Positions 20,315 to 31,353 are shown, counted from the stretch's first letter. The stretch: 64,000 nucleotides of DNA from Geodermatophilus obscurus (GCF_900115395.1 NZ_FOWE01000006.1:1-64000); one strand, 5' to 3'. Numbers and translations: made by a program. The notes: generated by a model not told the origin, from the sequence alone.

Positions 20315-22186
20315 CTACTGCCGGGCGCGGCTCTTGATGCGGGCGGTGAGCTCGGTGACCTGCGTGTACGTCGCCCGGCGCTCGCTCATCAGGTTGGTGA
20401 TCTTCTTGACGGCGTGCATGACCGTGGTGTGGTCCTTGCCGCCGAAGGAGGCGCCGATCCGCGGCAGGGACAGCTCGGTGAGCTCCCGGCACAGGTACAT
20501 GGCGATCTGGCGGGCGTTGACCAGCGTGCGGCTGCGGTTGGAGCCCTGCAGCTCCTCCATCGTCACGGAGAAGTACTCCGCGGTCGCCGCCATGATGATC
20601 GCCGCGGTGATCTGCGGGCCCTGCTCGTCGCTGATCAGGTCCTTGAGGACGAGCTCGGCCAGCGGCAGGTCGACCTGCTGCTTGTTCAGCGACGCGAACG
20701 CCGTCACCCGGATCAGCGCGCCCTCGAGCTCGCGGATGTTGGTCTGCACCTTGCTGGCGATGAACTCCAGCACCGGGTCGGGCACCTGCAGCCGCTCCCC
20801 GTAGGCCTTCTTCCGCAGGATCGCGATGCGGGTCTCGAGGTCGGGGGCCTGGACGTCGGTGATCAGCCCCCACTCGAACCGGGTCCGCAGCCGGTCCTCC
20901 AGCGTCGTCAGCTTCTTCGGCGCCCGGTCGGAGGTGATGACGATCTGCTTGCTGGCGTTGTGGAGGGTGTTGAACGTGTGGAAGAACTCCTCCTGCGTCC
21001 GCTCGGCGCGCTCCAGGAACTGGATGTCGTCGATGAGCAGGAAGTCGATGTCGCGGTAGCGCCGGCGGAAGTCCTCGGCCCGCCCGGAGTGCACCAGGTT
21101 GATGAACTCGTTGGTGAACTCCTCGGTGCTGACGTAGCGCACCCGCACGTTGGGGAACATCCGCGCCGCGTAGTGCCCGATCGCGTGCAGCAGGTGGGTC
21201 TTCCCGAGGCCGGAGTCGCCGTAGACGAACAGCGGGTTGTAGGCCCGCGCCGGGGCCTCGGCGACGGCGACCGCCGCGGCGTGCGCGAACCGGTTGCTGT
21301 TGCCGATGACGAAACTGTCGAAGACGTACTTGGGGTTGAGCCCCGGGTCCTGGCCGGCGGGCGGACGGCGGTCGCCGAACAGCGGCACCGCTCCCCCGCC
21401 GCCGCGGGCCGCGCCGCCCCCGCGCCGACCGGCGGGCTGGCCGCCGGGGCCGTCCGGGTCGTCGCCGTCCTCGTCGGCGCCGTCGCCGAGGTCGAAGGGC
21501 AGCACCTCCGCGCCCTCACCCGGGCGGACGCCGCGGCGCCGGCTCGCGCTGCGCGGGCGGACCGCCGGGCTCCAGTCGGTGCCGCCCCACTCGCCCGCAC
21601 CGTCACCGGCGGGGTCACCAGTGCCGGGCCGGGCGTCGAACGGCACCTCGGCCGGTGGGCGGACGTCACCGCGCGCCGGCTCGTAGCGGTTGCCGTAGCG
21701 GTCCCCCGCGTAACCGTCGTCGCCGTAGCGACCGTCCTCCCGGTGGCCCCGGGCGGCGTCGGACCCGTCGAAGGGCGAGCGCTCCAGCGGGCGGGCGTCG
21801 CTGCGCACCCCGAAGGCGCTGCGGCCGTCGTCGGCCCGCTCGCGGTCCTCGTCGCTGGGCTCGACGGCGACCGGCGTCCACGGCCGGCGGGTGGGCGCCT
21901 CGGCCTCCGCGGGGGCGACGTCGGCCGGGCTGTCCTCCAGCTGGATCGCGACCCCGATGTCGCGGCCGAGCTGCTCCGACAGCGCCTCGGCCAGCACCCG
22001 GCGCATGCGGGACTCCAGCACGGTCTGGGTGAACTCGTTGGGGGCCGCGAGCACCGCGGTACCGCCCACCAGGCCCACCGGCCGGGTGAGGTTGAGCATC
22101 GCGTTCTGCTGCCGGGTCAGGCTGGTCGCCAGCCGTTCACGGACCGAGTCCCAGACCTCCGCCAGGTCCACCGTGGCATCGGCCAT
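20315..22186 (-). CDS. dnaA: Chromosomal replication initiator DnaA
   Basis: DnaA is the AAA+ initiator that binds DnaA boxes and opens oriC. ATG 22186 ([20 protein letters not shown]) follows GGGGAGGAC and gives 623 residues. Domain I spans about 1-85. Domain II is unusually long (about 85-275), acidic and low in complexity, as in Streptomyces. Domain III begins [20 protein letters not shown], with Walker [12 protein letters not shown], Walker [12 protein letters not shown] and the sensor sequence [11 protein letters not shown]. Domain IV contains [19 protein letters not shown], the DnaA-box-binding signature. It is transcribed away from rpmH; the divergent gap also contains DnaA boxes, which suggests autoregulation. 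Confidence 0.98.
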   Translation of the reverse strand: MADATVDLAEVWDSVRERLATSLTRQQNAMLNLTRPVGLVGGTAVLAAPNEFTQTVLESRMRRVLAEALSEQLGRDIGVAIQLEDSPADVAPAEAEAPTRRPWTPVAVEPSDEDRERADDGRSAFGVRSDARPLERSPFDGSDAARGHREDGRYGDDGYAGDRYGNRYEPARGDVRPPAEVPFDARPGTGDPAGDGAGEWGGTDWSPAVRPRSASRRRGVRPGEGAEVLPFDLGDGADEDGDDPDGPGGQPAGRRGGGAARGGGGAVPLFGDRRPPAGQDPGLNPKYVFDSFVIGNSNRFAHAAAVAVAEAPARAYNPLFVYGDSGLGKTHLLHAIGHYAARMFPNVRVRYVSTEEFTNEFINLVHSGRAEDFRRRYRDIDFLLIDDIQFLERAERTQEEFFHTFNTLHNASKQIVITSDRAPKKLTTLEDRLRTRFEWGLITDVQAPDLETRIAILRKKAYGERLQVPDPVLEFIASKVQTNIRELEGALIRVTAFASLNKQQVDLPLAELVLKDLISDEQGPQITAAIIMAATAEYFSVTMEELQGSNRSRTLVNARQIAMYLCRELTELSLPRIGASFGGKDHTTVMHAVKKITNLMSERRATYTQVTELTARIKSRARQ

Positions 22187-22848
22187 GGCCGTGTCCTCCC
22201 CAAGCTCTTCTGTCCCCGTGTGAGCGACCCCCGGGTGTCCCGGGCCCCGGTGCCGCGGCTGTCCGCTTGTGGACATCCGGACACACGGGTTCCACACGAG
22301 TGTCCACAGGCTGTGCACGACCGGCGACACGGCACCATGTCGACCTGTGGATGTCAGACGGTGGTGGCGTCGTCGCCGGTCGGGAGGGAGGTCGGGAGAC
22401 GGCTCGGAGCGGACGGCGGTCGGTCGACCGGGTGGTCGGCTCCCGGACCGGACCTGGTCGTCCGGTACGGAGCGGGGCGACGCTAACAGCCCCGTCCACA
22501 GCCCGGCAACGACGTCGCGGTGCCCGGGAGCCGTCCGGTGCGCGTGTCGTTCGGCGTGTCGTCTGCTCCCGGTCGGCGTGCCGACACCCCGTGTCCTCCT
22601 GGACGGTGCAGCCTGACGGGTCACTCCCGGCCCGCGGCCGTGCCGGAGGACCGGGTACACGCTGCTCGCGGGCACCCGCCGTCCCCTGGTTATGATGGGC
22701 GGAGTCCGTGCACTCCCGCCGTGGGGCGGCGTGCGCGGAGACCCGCCTCAGGGGCCCGGGGAGCGGCTCGCGCCGATCCGCCCGTGCCCCGCACGCGTGC
22801 CTGCCCACCGGTGGGTCCGCACCGTCGACGTCCCGCCAGGAGTACCCC
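22187..22848. promoter_or_regulatory. Divergent dnaA-rpmH control region with DnaA boxes
   Basis: The 662-base gap has no gene. It contains DnaA-box-like nonamers with one mismatch at 22268-22276 (TGTGGACAT), 22300-22308 (GTGTCCACA) and 22492-22500 (CCGTCCACA), with weaker ones between 22310 and 22360. A clear -10 box TATGAT at 22691-22696 points towards rpmH. The cluster near dnaA probably mediates autoregulation, and may contribute to origin function. Confidence 0.6.
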
Positions 22849-22986
22849 GTGAGCAAGCGCACCTTCCAGCCGAACAACCGCCGCCGGTCCAAGACCCACG
22901 GCTTCCGGCTGCGGATGCGCACCCGCGCGGGCCGCGCGATCCTCGCCGGCCGCCGGCGCAAGGGTCGCGAGAAGCTCTCCGCCTGA
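22849..22986 (+). CDS. rpmH: 50S ribosomal protein L34
   Basis: The 45-residue protein [20 protein letters not shown] and so on carries the full L34 pattern ([20 protein letters not shown]). GTG 22849 lies six bases after AGGAG. It heads the rpmH-rnpA-yidD-yidC-jag-rsmG block and is transcribed from the promoter near 22691. It is a late-assembling, highly basic protein of the large subunit. Confidence 0.97.
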   Translation: MSKRTFQPNNRRRSKTHGFRLRMRTRAGRAILAGRRRKGREKLSA

Positions 22987-22987
22987 G

Positions 22988-23383
22988 GTGCTGCCCGCGC
23001 AGGCACGCCTGCGCCGGCGTCCGGAGTTCACCGCGGTCGTCCGGTCGGGCCGGCGTGCCGGTCGGCCGACCATGGTGCTCCACTACCTCCCCGTCCGACC
23101 CCCGGCCGCCACGGCCGGGGGTCTCGGTGTGTCCGGGAGCGGTGCGGCCGGCCCCCGGGCCGGCTTCGTCGTCGGGAAGGCGGTCGGCAACTCCGTGGTC
23201 CGTCACCGCGTGACCCGCCGGCTGCGTGCCGCCGTCCGCGAGGAGCTCGACCGGCTGCCGGACACCGCCGACCTCGTCGTGCGGGCCCGGCCCGAGGCCG
23301 GCACCGCGCCCTCGGCGGTGCTGCGCCGCGACCTCGCCGCCGGCCTGGACCGCCTGCTCGCCGAGCGGACGCGGTCCTCGTGA
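22988..23383 (+). CDS. rnpA: Ribonuclease P protein component
   Basis: It is the protein subunit that helps RNase P RNA bind pre-tRNA leaders. The start is GTG 22988, one base after the rpmH stop codon, which implies translational coupling. The 131-residue protein begins [20 protein letters not shown] and contains the RNR signature region [20 protein letters not shown] with the leading F.V.KAVG.SV.R. A Gly/Ala-rich insert of about 15 residues ([19 protein letters not shown]) sits before it, common in GC-rich actinobacteria. It overlaps yidD by four bases (GTGA). Confidence 0.95.
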   Translation: MLPAQARLRRRPEFTAVVRSGRRAGRPTMVLHYLPVRPPAATAGGLGVSGSGAAGPRAGFVVGKAVGNSVVRHRVTRRLRAAVREELDRLPDTADLVVRARPEAGTAPSAVLRRDLAAGLDRLLAERTRSS

Positions 23384-23790
23384 GCCTCCCCTCCCCCGGG
23401 CAGCCCGGCCGCCGCGGGCCGCTCGCCCGGGCCCTGCTGGCCGCGATCGGCTTCTACTCCCGGGCCATCAGCCCGGCCCTGCCGCCGCGGTGCCGCTTCG
23501 CGCCCACCTGCAGTGCCTACGCCGCCGAGACCGTCGCCGTGCACGGCGCCGCCCGCGGGTCGTGGCTGGCGCTGCGGCGGCTGCTGAAGTGCGCACCGTG
23601 GCACCCCGGTGGCTACGACCCCGTCCCGCCGCGTCGCGGGACGACGACCCCCGGAACCGGCGGCGACGCCCGCACGTCGATGACAGCGGCACCTCTCCCG
23701 GGAGCCGCCGCCGACGGACCGCGTCGTCCCGCCCCCGAGACCCCGCCGGCTGACCGCCGGCCCCCGCAGCAGGAGGCTGGCGTTGCTTGA
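23380..23790 (+). CDS. yidD: Membrane protein insertion efficiency factor YidD
   Basis: YidD is a small membrane-associated protein that assists YidC-dependent insertion. The conserved core lies within residues 15-85: [20 protein letters not shown], then [20 protein letters not shown] with the two Cys, then [19 protein letters not shown]. The C-terminal 50 residues are Pro-rich and poorly conserved, making this 136-residue version longer than the usual 70-100. The start GTG 23380 overlaps the rnpA stop; the stop overlaps the yidC start by eight bases. Confidence 0.93.
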   Translation: MSLPSPGQPGRRGPLARALLAAIGFYSRAISPALPPRCRFAPTCSAYAAETVAVHGAARGSWLALRRLLKCAPWHPGGYDPVPPRRGTTTPGTGGDARTSMTAAPLPGAAADGPRRPAPETPPADRRPPQQEAGVA

Positions 23791-25024
23791 CTGGCTGTAC
23801 ACCGGGATCGCCTTCGTCATGAAGACGTGGCACACGGTGTTCTCGACGTTCCTCGACCCCGCCGGTGGCATCACCTGGGCGCTGTCGATCGCGTTCCTCG
23901 TCGTCACCGTGCGGCTCATCCTCTTCCCGCTGTTCGTCAAGCAGGTGAAGAGCCAGCGGGCGATGCAGGAGATCCAGCCGGAGATCCAGAAGCTGCGCAA
24001 GCAGTATGGCGCCGACCGGCAGGGCTTCAGCCAGGCGATGATGGCGCTGCAGAAGGAGCGCGGGGTCAACCCGCTGGCCGGCTGCCTGCCCATCCTCCCG
24101 CAGATCCCGGTCTTCCTCGCGCTGTTCCACGTCCTGCGCCGCCTGCGGCCGGACGCCCCGGGCCTCTACAGCTGGGACGACGAGCTCACCGACCAGGCGG
24201 CCCGGGCCGAGCTGTTCGGGGCGCCGATCTCCTCGGCGTTCAACATGACCGGTGCCAAGGAGCAGGCGATCCTCGCGATCACCGGCGGCTACGGCCCGAT
24301 CCGGACGGTCGCCCTGATCCTCATGGTCGTCATGTGCGCGACGACCTTCTTCACGCAGAAGCAGATCATGGCGCGCTCCGGCCCGGTCGAGGGCCAGGCC
24401 GCGATGGTGCAGAAGGTCCTGCTCTACGGCATGCCGATCAGCCTCTTCATCACCGGCTTCTTCTTCCCGATCGGCGTGCTCCTGTACTGGCTGGTCAACA
24501 ACACCTGGACGCTGGGCCAGCAGTTCTTCATCCTGCGCAAGATGCCCCCGCCCGGCTCCCCCGCCGCCAAGGCCCGGGCCGCCGCCGACAAGCCGGCCGT
24601 CGACCCGAAGACGCTGGCCCCCAAGCCGGGTGCCAAGCCCGTCCGCCCCAAGGGCGGCCGTCCCGCGACCCCCGGTGTGACGCTGACCAAGGGCGGCGGC
24701 ACCGAGGTCCCGAAGGGCGGCGCCACCGAGGTCCCGAAGGGCGGCGCCACCGAGGTCCCGAAGGGCGGCGCCACCGAGGTCCCGAAGGGCGGCGCCACCG
24801 CCAGCGGGGTGAACGGCACCGGGGTGAACGGCACGGCGGCGCCCGCTGACGGCGTCGCCGACCCCGGGACGCCCGGCGACGGCGTCGACGGCGGCACGGG
24901 CGGCGGCGCCACGGCCGCCGGTGGCCCCGCGCCGCGGGGCTCCGGCAGCCGGGGCGCACGCCCGGCCAACCGCGCACCGCACGGCCGCCCCGCCGGTACC
25001 GGCGGGAAGCGCAAGCGGCGCTGA
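23783..25024 (+). CDS. yidC: Membrane protein insertase YidC
   Basis: YidC inserts and folds membrane proteins, alone or with SecYEG. The start is TTG 23783, six bases after AGGAGG, inside the yidD coding end. The 413-residue product has the five-helix Oxa1 core: [20 protein letters not shown] with the groove Arg, [20 protein letters not shown], and [20 protein letters not shown] followed by [16 protein letters not shown]. From about residue 255 the cytoplasmic tail is Lys/Pro/Ala-rich, with nearly perfect 8-residue repeats KGGATEVP (302-340) and a terminal basic GKRKRR. Such basic tails help ribosome contact in related proteins. Confidence 0.96.
   Translation: MLDWLYTGIAFVMKTWHTVFSTFLDPAGGITWALSIAFLVVTVRLILFPLFVKQVKSQRAMQEIQPEIQKLRKQYGADRQGFSQAMMALQKERGVNPLAGCLPILPQIPVFLALFHVLRRLRPDAPGLYSWDDELTDQAARAELFGAPISSAFNMTGAKEQAILAITGGYGPIRTVALILMVVMCATTFFTQKQIMARSGPVEGQAAMVQKVLLYGMPISLFITGFFFPIGVLLYWLVNNTWTLGQQFFILRKMPPPGSPAAKARAAADKPAVDPKTLAPKPGAKPVRPKGGRPATPGVTLTKGGGTEVPKGGATEVPKGGATEVPKGGATEVPKGGATASGVNGTGVNGTAAPADGVADPGTPGDGVDGGTGGGATAAGGPAPRGSGSRGARPANRAPHGRPAGTGGKRKRR
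24689..24802 (+). repeat. 24-base tandem repeat in the yidC tail
   Basis: Four full units and one partial unit of 24 bases (each encoding KGGATEVP, the first with GGT instead of GAT) run from 24689. The second to fourth units are nearly identical at the DNA level, so copy number may vary between strains without breaking the frame. Confidence 0.9.
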
Positions 25025-25152
25025 CCTCCCCGCGTCCGCCGGGACCCGCTCCCCGGACGCCCGCCGCCCGCGCCGCCGCGACACCACGCGGCGCGGGCCG
25101 CCCCCCGACCCCCGGGTCCACCCGGCTGCCCGCACCGACTGGAGGTTCCTCC

Positions 25153-25800
25153 GTGAGCGTTCCCCACCAGCCCGCCACCGACACCGCCGCGACCGCCGAG
25201 GTCACCACCGGCGCCGTCCTCAGCCCCGCCACCGACACGGGAGGGCCCACCGACCTGCCCGAGACCGACGAGACCGGCGACGACGCGTCGCTCGAGCCCG
25301 CCGACGAGGTCGCACCGGCCGGGTCGCGGGGCACCGGCACCGAGCTGCTCGTCCGCGAGGGCGACGTCGCCGGTGACTACCTCGAGCGCCTGCTCGACAT
25401 CCTCGACGTCGACGGCGACATCGACCTCGACGTGGAGGGCGACCGGGCGTCGGTCGCCATCGTCGGCGGCGAGCTCGACGACCTGGTCGGCTCCGACGGC
25501 TCGGTGCTCGAGGCCCTGCAGGAGCTGACCCGGCTCGCGGTGGCGCAGTCCACCGGCGTGCGCAGCCGGCTCATGCTCGACATCGGCGGCTACCGCGCCC
25601 GCCGTCGCGCCGACCTGACCTCGCTGGCCGCCGAGGCCGCGCGGCGCGTGGCCGCCAGCCGGCAGCCCGAGCGCCTGGCCCCGATGAACCCCTTCGAGCG
25701 CAAGGTCGTCCACGACGTCGTCGCCGGCGTCGCGGGGGTCCGCAGCGAGTCGGAGGGCGAGGAGCCCGGCCGCCGCGTCGTGGTCCTGCCGGAGCGGTGA
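25153..25800 (+). CDS. khpB: Jag/KhpB-type RNA-binding protein (KH and R3H domains)
   Basis: The 215-residue protein begins at GTG 25153, five bases after GGAGGT, and has an acidic disordered N-terminal region of about 65 residues instead of the Jag_N domain of firmicutes. The KH domain follows (residues about 75-145, with [20 protein letters not shown] at the loop position), then the R3H domain with [20 protein letters not shown] carrying the R...H motif. It binds RNA and is linked to cell-envelope and division control in other bacteria. Its location between yidC and rsmG matches Rv3920c. The stop overlaps the rsmG start by four bases. Confidence 0.92.
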   Translation: MSVPHQPATDTAATAEVTTGAVLSPATDTGGPTDLPETDETGDDASLEPADEVAPAGSRGTGTELLVREGDVAGDYLERLLDILDVDGDIDLDVEGDRASVAIVGGELDDLVGSDGSVLEALQELTRLAVAQSTGVRSRLMLDIGGYRARRRADLTSLAAEAARRVAASRQPERLAPMNPFERKVVHDVVAGVAGVRSESEGEEPGRRVVVLPER

Positions 25801-26519
25801 GCCGGCCGCCCGCACCGGAGGGCACCGGACCGGACGAGAGCCCAGGGGCGGACGGAGGCGCGGGGCCGGACGGGAGCACCCCACCGGCCCCACCCGCCCC
25901 ACCGGCCGCACGGACGGTGTTCGGCGCGGCCCTGCCCGCCGCCGAGCGGTACGTCGCCCGGCTGGCCTCCGACGGCGTCACCCGCGGCCTCATCGGCCCG
26001 CGGGAGGTGCCGCGGCTGTGGGAGCGGCACGTCCTCAACAGTGCGGCGGTGGCCGAGGCGGTCCCGCCCGACGCGCGGGTGGTCGACGTCGGCAGCGGCG
26101 CCGGCCTGCCCGGGATCCCGTTGGCGCTGGCCCGTCCCGACCTGCGGCTGACGCTGGTCGAGCCGATGGCCCGCCGGGTGGAGTTCCTGGAGGAGGTCGT
26201 CACTGAGCTCGGCGTGGACTGGCGGGTCGTGCGCGGCCGGGCCGAGGAGCGGTCCGTGGTCACCGCGGTCGGCCCGGTCGACGTCGTGACGGCGCGCGCG
26301 GTGGCGGCCCTCCCCCGCCTCGTCGGGTGGTGCCGCGGCCTGCTGCGCCCCGGGGCCCGGCTGGTCGCCCTCGTCGGCGCCCGGGCCGTGGAGGAGCTGC
26401 CGGGGATGCTCCCCCAGCTCGCGGCGGCCGGGATGCGTGACGTACACGCCCGGGCTGTCGGCGCGGAGCTGGGGGAGGCTGCCACTACCGTGGTGGTGAT
26501 GACGCGCGGCCCGCGGTGA
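25797..26519 (+). CDS. rsmG: 16S rRNA (guanine-527-N7) methyltransferase RsmG
   Basis: It methylates G527 of 16S rRNA with S-adenosylmethionine; loss gives low-level streptomycin resistance in several bacteria. The 240-residue protein has a Pro/Gly/Ala-rich N-terminal extension of about 38 residues, then the GidB fold: [20 protein letters not shown], the SAM loop [34 protein letters not shown], and [17 protein letters not shown]. The GTG start is coupled to the khpB stop. It precedes the parS sites and parAB, as in most bacteria. Confidence 0.95.
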   Translation: MSRPPAPEGTGPDESPGADGGAGPDGSTPPAPPAPPAARTVFGAALPAAERYVARLASDGVTRGLIGPREVPRLWERHVLNSAAVAEAVPPDARVVDVGSGAGLPGIPLALARPDLRLTLVEPMARRVEFLEEVVTELGVDWRVVRGRAEERSVVTAVGPVDVVTARAVAALPRLVGWCRGLLRPGARLVALVGARAVEELPGMLPQLAAAGMRDVHARAVGAELGEAATTVVVMTRGPR

Positions 26520-26541
26520 GCCGCCGGAGCCCGCGCACGGC

Positions 26542-26555
26542 GTTCCACGTGGAAC
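26542..26555. promoter_or_regulatory. parS: parS site 1 upstream of parA
   Basis: GTTCCACGTGGAAC, a perfect palindrome, lies in the 91-base rsmG-parA gap. It is expected to be bound by ParB (27729) as a centromere site and may also affect parA expression. Confidence 0.9.
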
Positions 26556-26574
26556 GCGCACAGCTACCCGCCCC

Positions 26575-26588
26575 GTTCCACGTGAAAC
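26575..26588. promoter_or_regulatory. parS: parS site 2 upstream of parA
   Basis: GTTCCACGTGAAAC lies 19 bases after site 1 and ends 22 bases before the parA start. It has one half of the canonical GTTTCACGTGAAAC form and one half of the GTTCC form. Confidence 0.9.
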
Positions 26589-26610
26589 GGGGCGGCAGGG
26601 AGGACCTGCG

Positions 26611-27728
<1,118 letters not shown>

Positions 27729-27732
<4 letters not shown>

Positions 27733-28817
27733 GCAAGCGTGGCGGCCTGGGCCGGGGCCTGGCGGCGCTCATCCCCACCAGCGCTCCCCCGGTCGAGCAG
27801 CCGACCCTCCCCGACGCCGACGGCGGCGCCCCCGCGACCGAGACGCACGGGGCGGCCGAGACGCACGGGACGACCGGGCACGGCCCGACGGCGCCCGCAC
27901 CGGTCACGCTGCTCCCCCCGGCCGCCCAGGCGGCCGCCAGCGTCGCCGCCCAGGCGGTGTCGTCGGCCGGCGTGGCGGCCATCGGCGTTCCGGGCGCCCA
28001 GCTGCGCGAGGTGTCCGTCGACGACGTCGTCCCCAACCCGCGCCAGCCGCGGCAGGTGTTCGACGACGAGGCGCTCGAGGAGCTCACCCACTCGGTGCGC
28101 GAGTTCGGCCTGCTGCAGCCGATCGTCGTCCGCGAGCGCACGCTCGACGACGGCCGGACCGGCTATGAGCTCATTATGGGCGAGCGGCGGCTGCGGGCCG
28201 CCCGGGCCGCGGAGCTCGACACCGTGCCGGCCATCGTCCGCGACACCGAGGACGACGCCCTCCTGCGCGACGCGCTGCTGGAGAACATCCACCGCGTCCA
28301 GCTCAACCCGCTCGAGGAGGCCGCGGCCTACCAGCAGCTGCTGGAGGAGTTCGGCGCCACCCACGAGGAGCTGGCCCAGCGCATCGGCCGCAGCCGGTCG
28401 CAGGTCACCAACACGATCCGGCTGCTCAAGCTGCCGGTGAAGGTGCAGACGCGGGTCGCCGCCGGGGTCATCTCCGCCGGCCACGCGCGGGCGCTGCTCG
28501 GCCTCGACGAGGCCGAGGCGCAGGAGGCGCTGGCCACCCGCATCGTGGCCGAGGGCATGTCGGTGCGGGCCACGGAGGAGGCGGTCGCCCTCGCCGCGGC
28601 CGAGCAGCCGGCCTCCCGCCGCCGGGCCCGCCGGATCAGCGCGCCCGGTGTCGAGGACCTCGCCGGCCGGCTGTCCGACGTCTTCGAGACGAAGGTGCGC
28701 ATCCAGATCGGGCGGGCCAAGGGCCGCATCGTCGTCGAGTTCGGGTCGGTCGACGACCTGCAGCGCATCATCGGCCAGATGGCGCCGGACGTCACCGGGC
28801 GGCCCCAGGAGGCCTGA
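27729..28817 (+). CDS. parB: Chromosome partitioning protein ParB
   Basis: ParB is a CTP-dependent DNA clamp that loads at parS and spreads. The 362-residue protein starts [15 protein letters not shown], the conserved ParA-stimulating N-terminus, followed by a variable Ala/Thr-rich linker to about residue 92. The CTP-binding domain has [35 protein letters not shown] and [15 protein letters not shown]. The DNA-binding helix-turn-helix is [20 protein letters not shown]. The C-terminal dimer domain ends the protein. Two parS sites lie upstream of parA and others elsewhere in the window. Two hairpins follow it. Confidence 0.97.
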
Positions 28818-28837
28818 CCGGTCTCGCAACCTCCAGC

Positions 28838-28871
28838 GCGCCGGTTTCCGTCACGGACGAAACCGGGGCGC
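28838..28871 (+). terminator. Hairpin terminator after parB
   Basis: GCGCCGGTTTC (28838-28848) pairs with GAAACCGGGGCGC (28859-28871), giving an 11-pair stem with a small bulge and a ten-base loop, 20 bases after the parB stop. Confidence 0.7.
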
Positions 28872-28875
28872 TGTG

Positions 28876-28934
28876 GGCATAGGAAGCGATACTCACGTCC
28901 TGCGGGCCAGGACGTGGGTATCGCCTCCTATGCC
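28876..28934. terminator. Long shared hairpin between convergent parB and the Ddl-like gene
   Basis: Arms 28876-28901 and 28909-28934 pair over 26 positions with only two or three mismatches around a seven-base loop (GCGGGCC). The minus-strand gene's TAG stop (28930-28928) lies inside the stem. It can act as a terminator in both directions. Confidence 0.8.
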
Positions 28935-29926
28935 GGATGAGTGCGGGCCCGCCGGGTGAGCAGCCGGGCCAGGACGTCGCCGAGGTCGTAGCCGGCCGCC
29001 TCGACGGCCATCGGGAACATCGACGTCTCGGTCAGGCCCGGGGAGACGTTCACCTCGAGGAAGTGCACCTCGCCGTCGGGCGTGACGATGGCGTCGGTGC
29101 GGGAGAGGTCGGCCAGGCCCAGCGACTCGTGCACCCGCACGGCGAGGTCGGCGGCGCGGGCGGCGACGTCGTCGGCGAGCCGGGCCGGCGCGTGGTACTC
29201 GGTGAGCCCGGGGGTGTAGCGGGCGGTGTAGTCGAAGACGCCGGACTCCGGCTCGATCTCCACCGCCGGCAGTGCCTCCGGCCCCTCCCCCAGGTCGACC
29301 ACCGACACCGCCACCTCGACGCCGTCGACGAACCGCTCGACCAGCACCGTGTCGCCGTAGGCGAAGCAGCTGACCATCGCGGCGGGCAGGTCCTCGACCC
29401 GGGAGACCTTCTGCGCGCCCAGGGCGGAGCCGCCGGAGGCGGGCTTGACCATCAGCGGCAGCCCGAGCCGGGCGACGATGAGGTCGAGCACCGCGCCGGC
29501 CCCCAGCTCCCGGAAGGTGCTGTGCGGCAGCGCCACCCAGTCCGGCGTCCGCAGTCCCGCGGTGCGCGCCACGGACTTGGCGGCCGGCTTGTCCCACGCC
29601 AGGCGGCAGGCGGCGGCCGGGGAGCCGACGTAGGGGACGCCGGCGAGGTCGAGGACCGCGCGCAGCGCGCCGTCCTCGCCCGTGGCGCCGTGGAGCGCGA
29701 CGAAGACGGCGTCGGCCGGGGCGGCGGCGAGGCCGGGCAGCAGTTCGGCGTCGGCGTCGCGCAGCTCGGCGTCCACCCCCACCCGGGCCAGCTCCTCGAC
29801 GACCTGGGTGCCCGAGGACAGGCTGACCTCGCGCTCGAAGGTCAGGCCACCGGCCAGGACGACGGCGCGCAGGGGGGCCTCCTCGGCGGGACGGTCGGCC
29901 ACGGGGGGTGCGGCAGGCTCGCTCAC
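28928..29926 (-). CDS. D-alanine-D-alanine ligase-like ATP-grasp enzyme
   Basis: The 332-residue protein has the Ddl layout: an N-terminal domain with VVLAGGLTFEREVSLSSGTQ, VFVALHGATGEDGALRAVLD and GVPYVGSPAAACRLAWDKPA; the ATP-grasp region with LGLPLMVKPASGGSALGAQK; and the metal and product region VHFLEVNVSPGLTETSMFP. True Ddl usually has GG.S.EHEVS and an EVNT.PG loop, so this GGLTFEREVS/EVNVSPG variant may be a second or divergent ligase; a role in D-Ala-D-Ala or related dipeptide synthesis is probable. The start GTG 29926 lies six bases after the aminotransferase stop, so the two are cotranscribed. The stop lies inside a long hairpin shared with parB. Confidence 0.82.
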   Translation of the reverse strand: MSEPAAPPVADRPAEEAPLRAVVLAGGLTFEREVSLSSGTQVVEELARVGVDAELRDADAELLPGLAAAPADAVFVALHGATGEDGALRAVLDLAGVPYVGSPAAACRLAWDKPAAKSVARTAGLRTPDWVALPHSTFRELGAGAVLDLIVARLGLPLMVKPASGGSALGAQKVSRVEDLPAAMVSCFAYGDTVLVERFVDGVEVAVSVVDLGEGPEALPAVEIEPESGVFDYTARYTPGLTEYHAPARLADDVAARAADLAVRVHESLGLADLSRTDAIVTPDGEVHFLEVNVSPGLTETSMFPMAVEAAGYDLGDVLARLLTRRARTHPA

Positions 29927-29931
29927 GGCGG

Positions 29932-31341
29932 TCAGTCCTCGATCCGGTCGCTGTTGGCGGGGCCGACGATGGTCTCCGCGGGCGGCGCCGTGCGGCCGAC
30001 CGCGCGGAAGGTGCCGGTGTCGACGGCGTCGAAGGTCGAGTGCAGGTCCAGCTCGGCCTCGATGACCCGGGCCAGCCGGCGCACGCCCTCGCGGATCGCG
30101 TCGGGTTCCGGGTAGCAGTAGGACAACCGCAGGTACTCCGAGCCCGAGCCGTCGGCGTAGAAGCCGATGCCGGGGACGTAGGCGACGTGCGCGTTCACCG
30201 CGCGCGGCTGCATGAGCTTGCTGTCGAGGCCGTCCGGGAGCTTGAGCCACACGTAGAAGCCGCCGTCGGGGCGGGTCCAGGTGGTGCCGCGCGGCATGAG
30301 GGCCGTCAGGGACTCCAGGGTGGCGTCCCGGCGCTCGCGGTAGAGCTCGGTGAACAGCTTGATCTGCTCGCGCCACGGCTGGGTGTCGAGGTACCGGGCG
30401 ACGGCGTACTGGGTCAGCGACGGCGGGCAGAGCACCTGCGCCTCGGTGGCGAGCACCAGCTTCTCGCGGACGGCGAGCGGCGCCAGCACCCAGCCCACCC
30501 GCAGGCCCGGGGAGAAGGTCTTGGAGAACGAGCCCAGGTAGATGACCCGCTGGGCGTCGCGGGCCCGCAGCGCGCGCATCGGCTCGCGGTCGAAGCCGAG
30601 CAGGCCGTAGGGGTTGTCCTCGATCACCAGCAGGTCGTAGCGGTCGGCGATGTCGACGATCGCCTGGCGGCGCGGCTCGGACAGCGTCACGCCGCCGGGG
30701 TTGTGGAAGTTCGGCACCGTGTAGAGGAACTTGACCCGGTCGCCGGCGGCGCGGCACTCGATCAGCGCCTGCTCCAGCGCCTCGGGGATCAGCCCGTCGT
30801 CGTCCATGGGGACGTGCCGCACACGGGCCTCGGCGGCCTGGAAGACGCCGAGCGCGCCGACGTAGGACGGGCCCTCGGCGAGGATGACGTCGCCGGGGTC
30901 GACGAACACCCGGGTGACCAGGTCCAGGCCCTGCTGCGAGCCGACGGTCACCACGACCTCGCTGGGCGAGGCGTCGGTGATGCCCTCGAGTGCCATGACG
31001 TCGCAGATCCGCTCGCGCAGCCGTGGGTCGCCCTGGCCGGAGCCGTACTGCAGCGTCTTGGCGCCCATCCCGCTGACCAGCTCGCCGATCATCGAGCCGA
31101 CGGCGTCCAGCGGCAGCGCGGTGACCGCGGGCATGCCTCCGGCCAGCGACACGACCTCGGGCCGGCTGACCACGGAGAACAGGGCGCGGATCTCCGACGT
31201 CTTCATGCCGTGGGTGCGTGCGGCGTACCGGTCGGCGAGGGGGTCCAGCCGCGGGTGGCGGGGCACCGCGGGGCCGTGCTGGCGTCCGTGCGGCAGCGGG
31301 ACGGGGTGCGGCTGGCCGTGCGACGGCGGGGGAGGGGCCAC
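29932..31341 (-). CDS. PLP-dependent aminotransferase (class I/II, MocR/2-aminoadipate-type fold I)
   Basis: The product, about 469 residues from GTG 31341, is a fold-type I aminotransferase. Recognisable elements are VVSLAGGMPAVTALPLDAVG, LQYGSGQGDPRLRERICDVM, the PLP ring-binding region LYTVPNFHNPGGVTLSEPRR, the phosphate and N1 region LLVIEDNPYGLLGFDREP, and the Schiff-base Lys in YLGSFSKTFSPGLRVGW. It lacks the winged-helix domain of MocR regulators and resembles 2-aminoadipate or aromatic aminotransferases. The substrate is unknown. The start was chosen because TACACT (31348-31353) lies six bases upstream, typical for a leaderless mRNA; an ATG or GTG at 31383 would extend it by 14 residues. 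It is coupled to the Ddl-like gene. Confidence 0.88.
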   Translation of the reverse strand: MAPPPPSHGQPHPVPLPHGRQHGPAVPRHPRLDPLADRYAARTHGMKTSEIRALFSVVSRPEVVSLAGGMPAVTALPLDAVGSMIGELVSGMGAKTLQYGSGQGDPRLRERICDVMALEGITDASPSEVVVTVGSQQGLDLVTRVFVDPGDVILAEGPSYVGALGVFQAAEARVRHVPMDDDGLIPEALEQALIECRAAGDRVKFLYTVPNFHNPGGVTLSEPRRQAIVDIADRYDLLVIEDNPYGLLGFDREPMRALRARDAQRVIYLGSFSKTFSPGLRVGWVLAPLAVREKLVLATEAQVLCPPSLTQYAVARYLDTQPWREQIKLFTELYRERRDATLESLTALMPRGTTWTRPDGGFYVWLKLPDGLDSKLMQPRAVNAHVAYVPGIGFYADGSGSEYLRLSYCYPEPDAIREGVRRLARVIEAELDLHSTFDAVDTGTFRAVGRTAPPAETIVGPANSDRIED

Positions 31342-31347
31342 GGACCG

Positions 31348-31353
31348 AGTGTA
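31348..31353 (-). promoter_or_regulatory. -10 box of a leaderless promoter
   Basis: TACACT on the minus strand is six bases upstream of GTG 31341, a distance at which transcription would begin at or next to the start codon. Confidence 0.55.

Noticed and set aside
20055..20873. A gene overlapping the origin region and the end of dnaA on the minus strand
   Set aside because: It is dnaA read in another frame continuing into intergenic DNA; its composition is that of a shadow frame.
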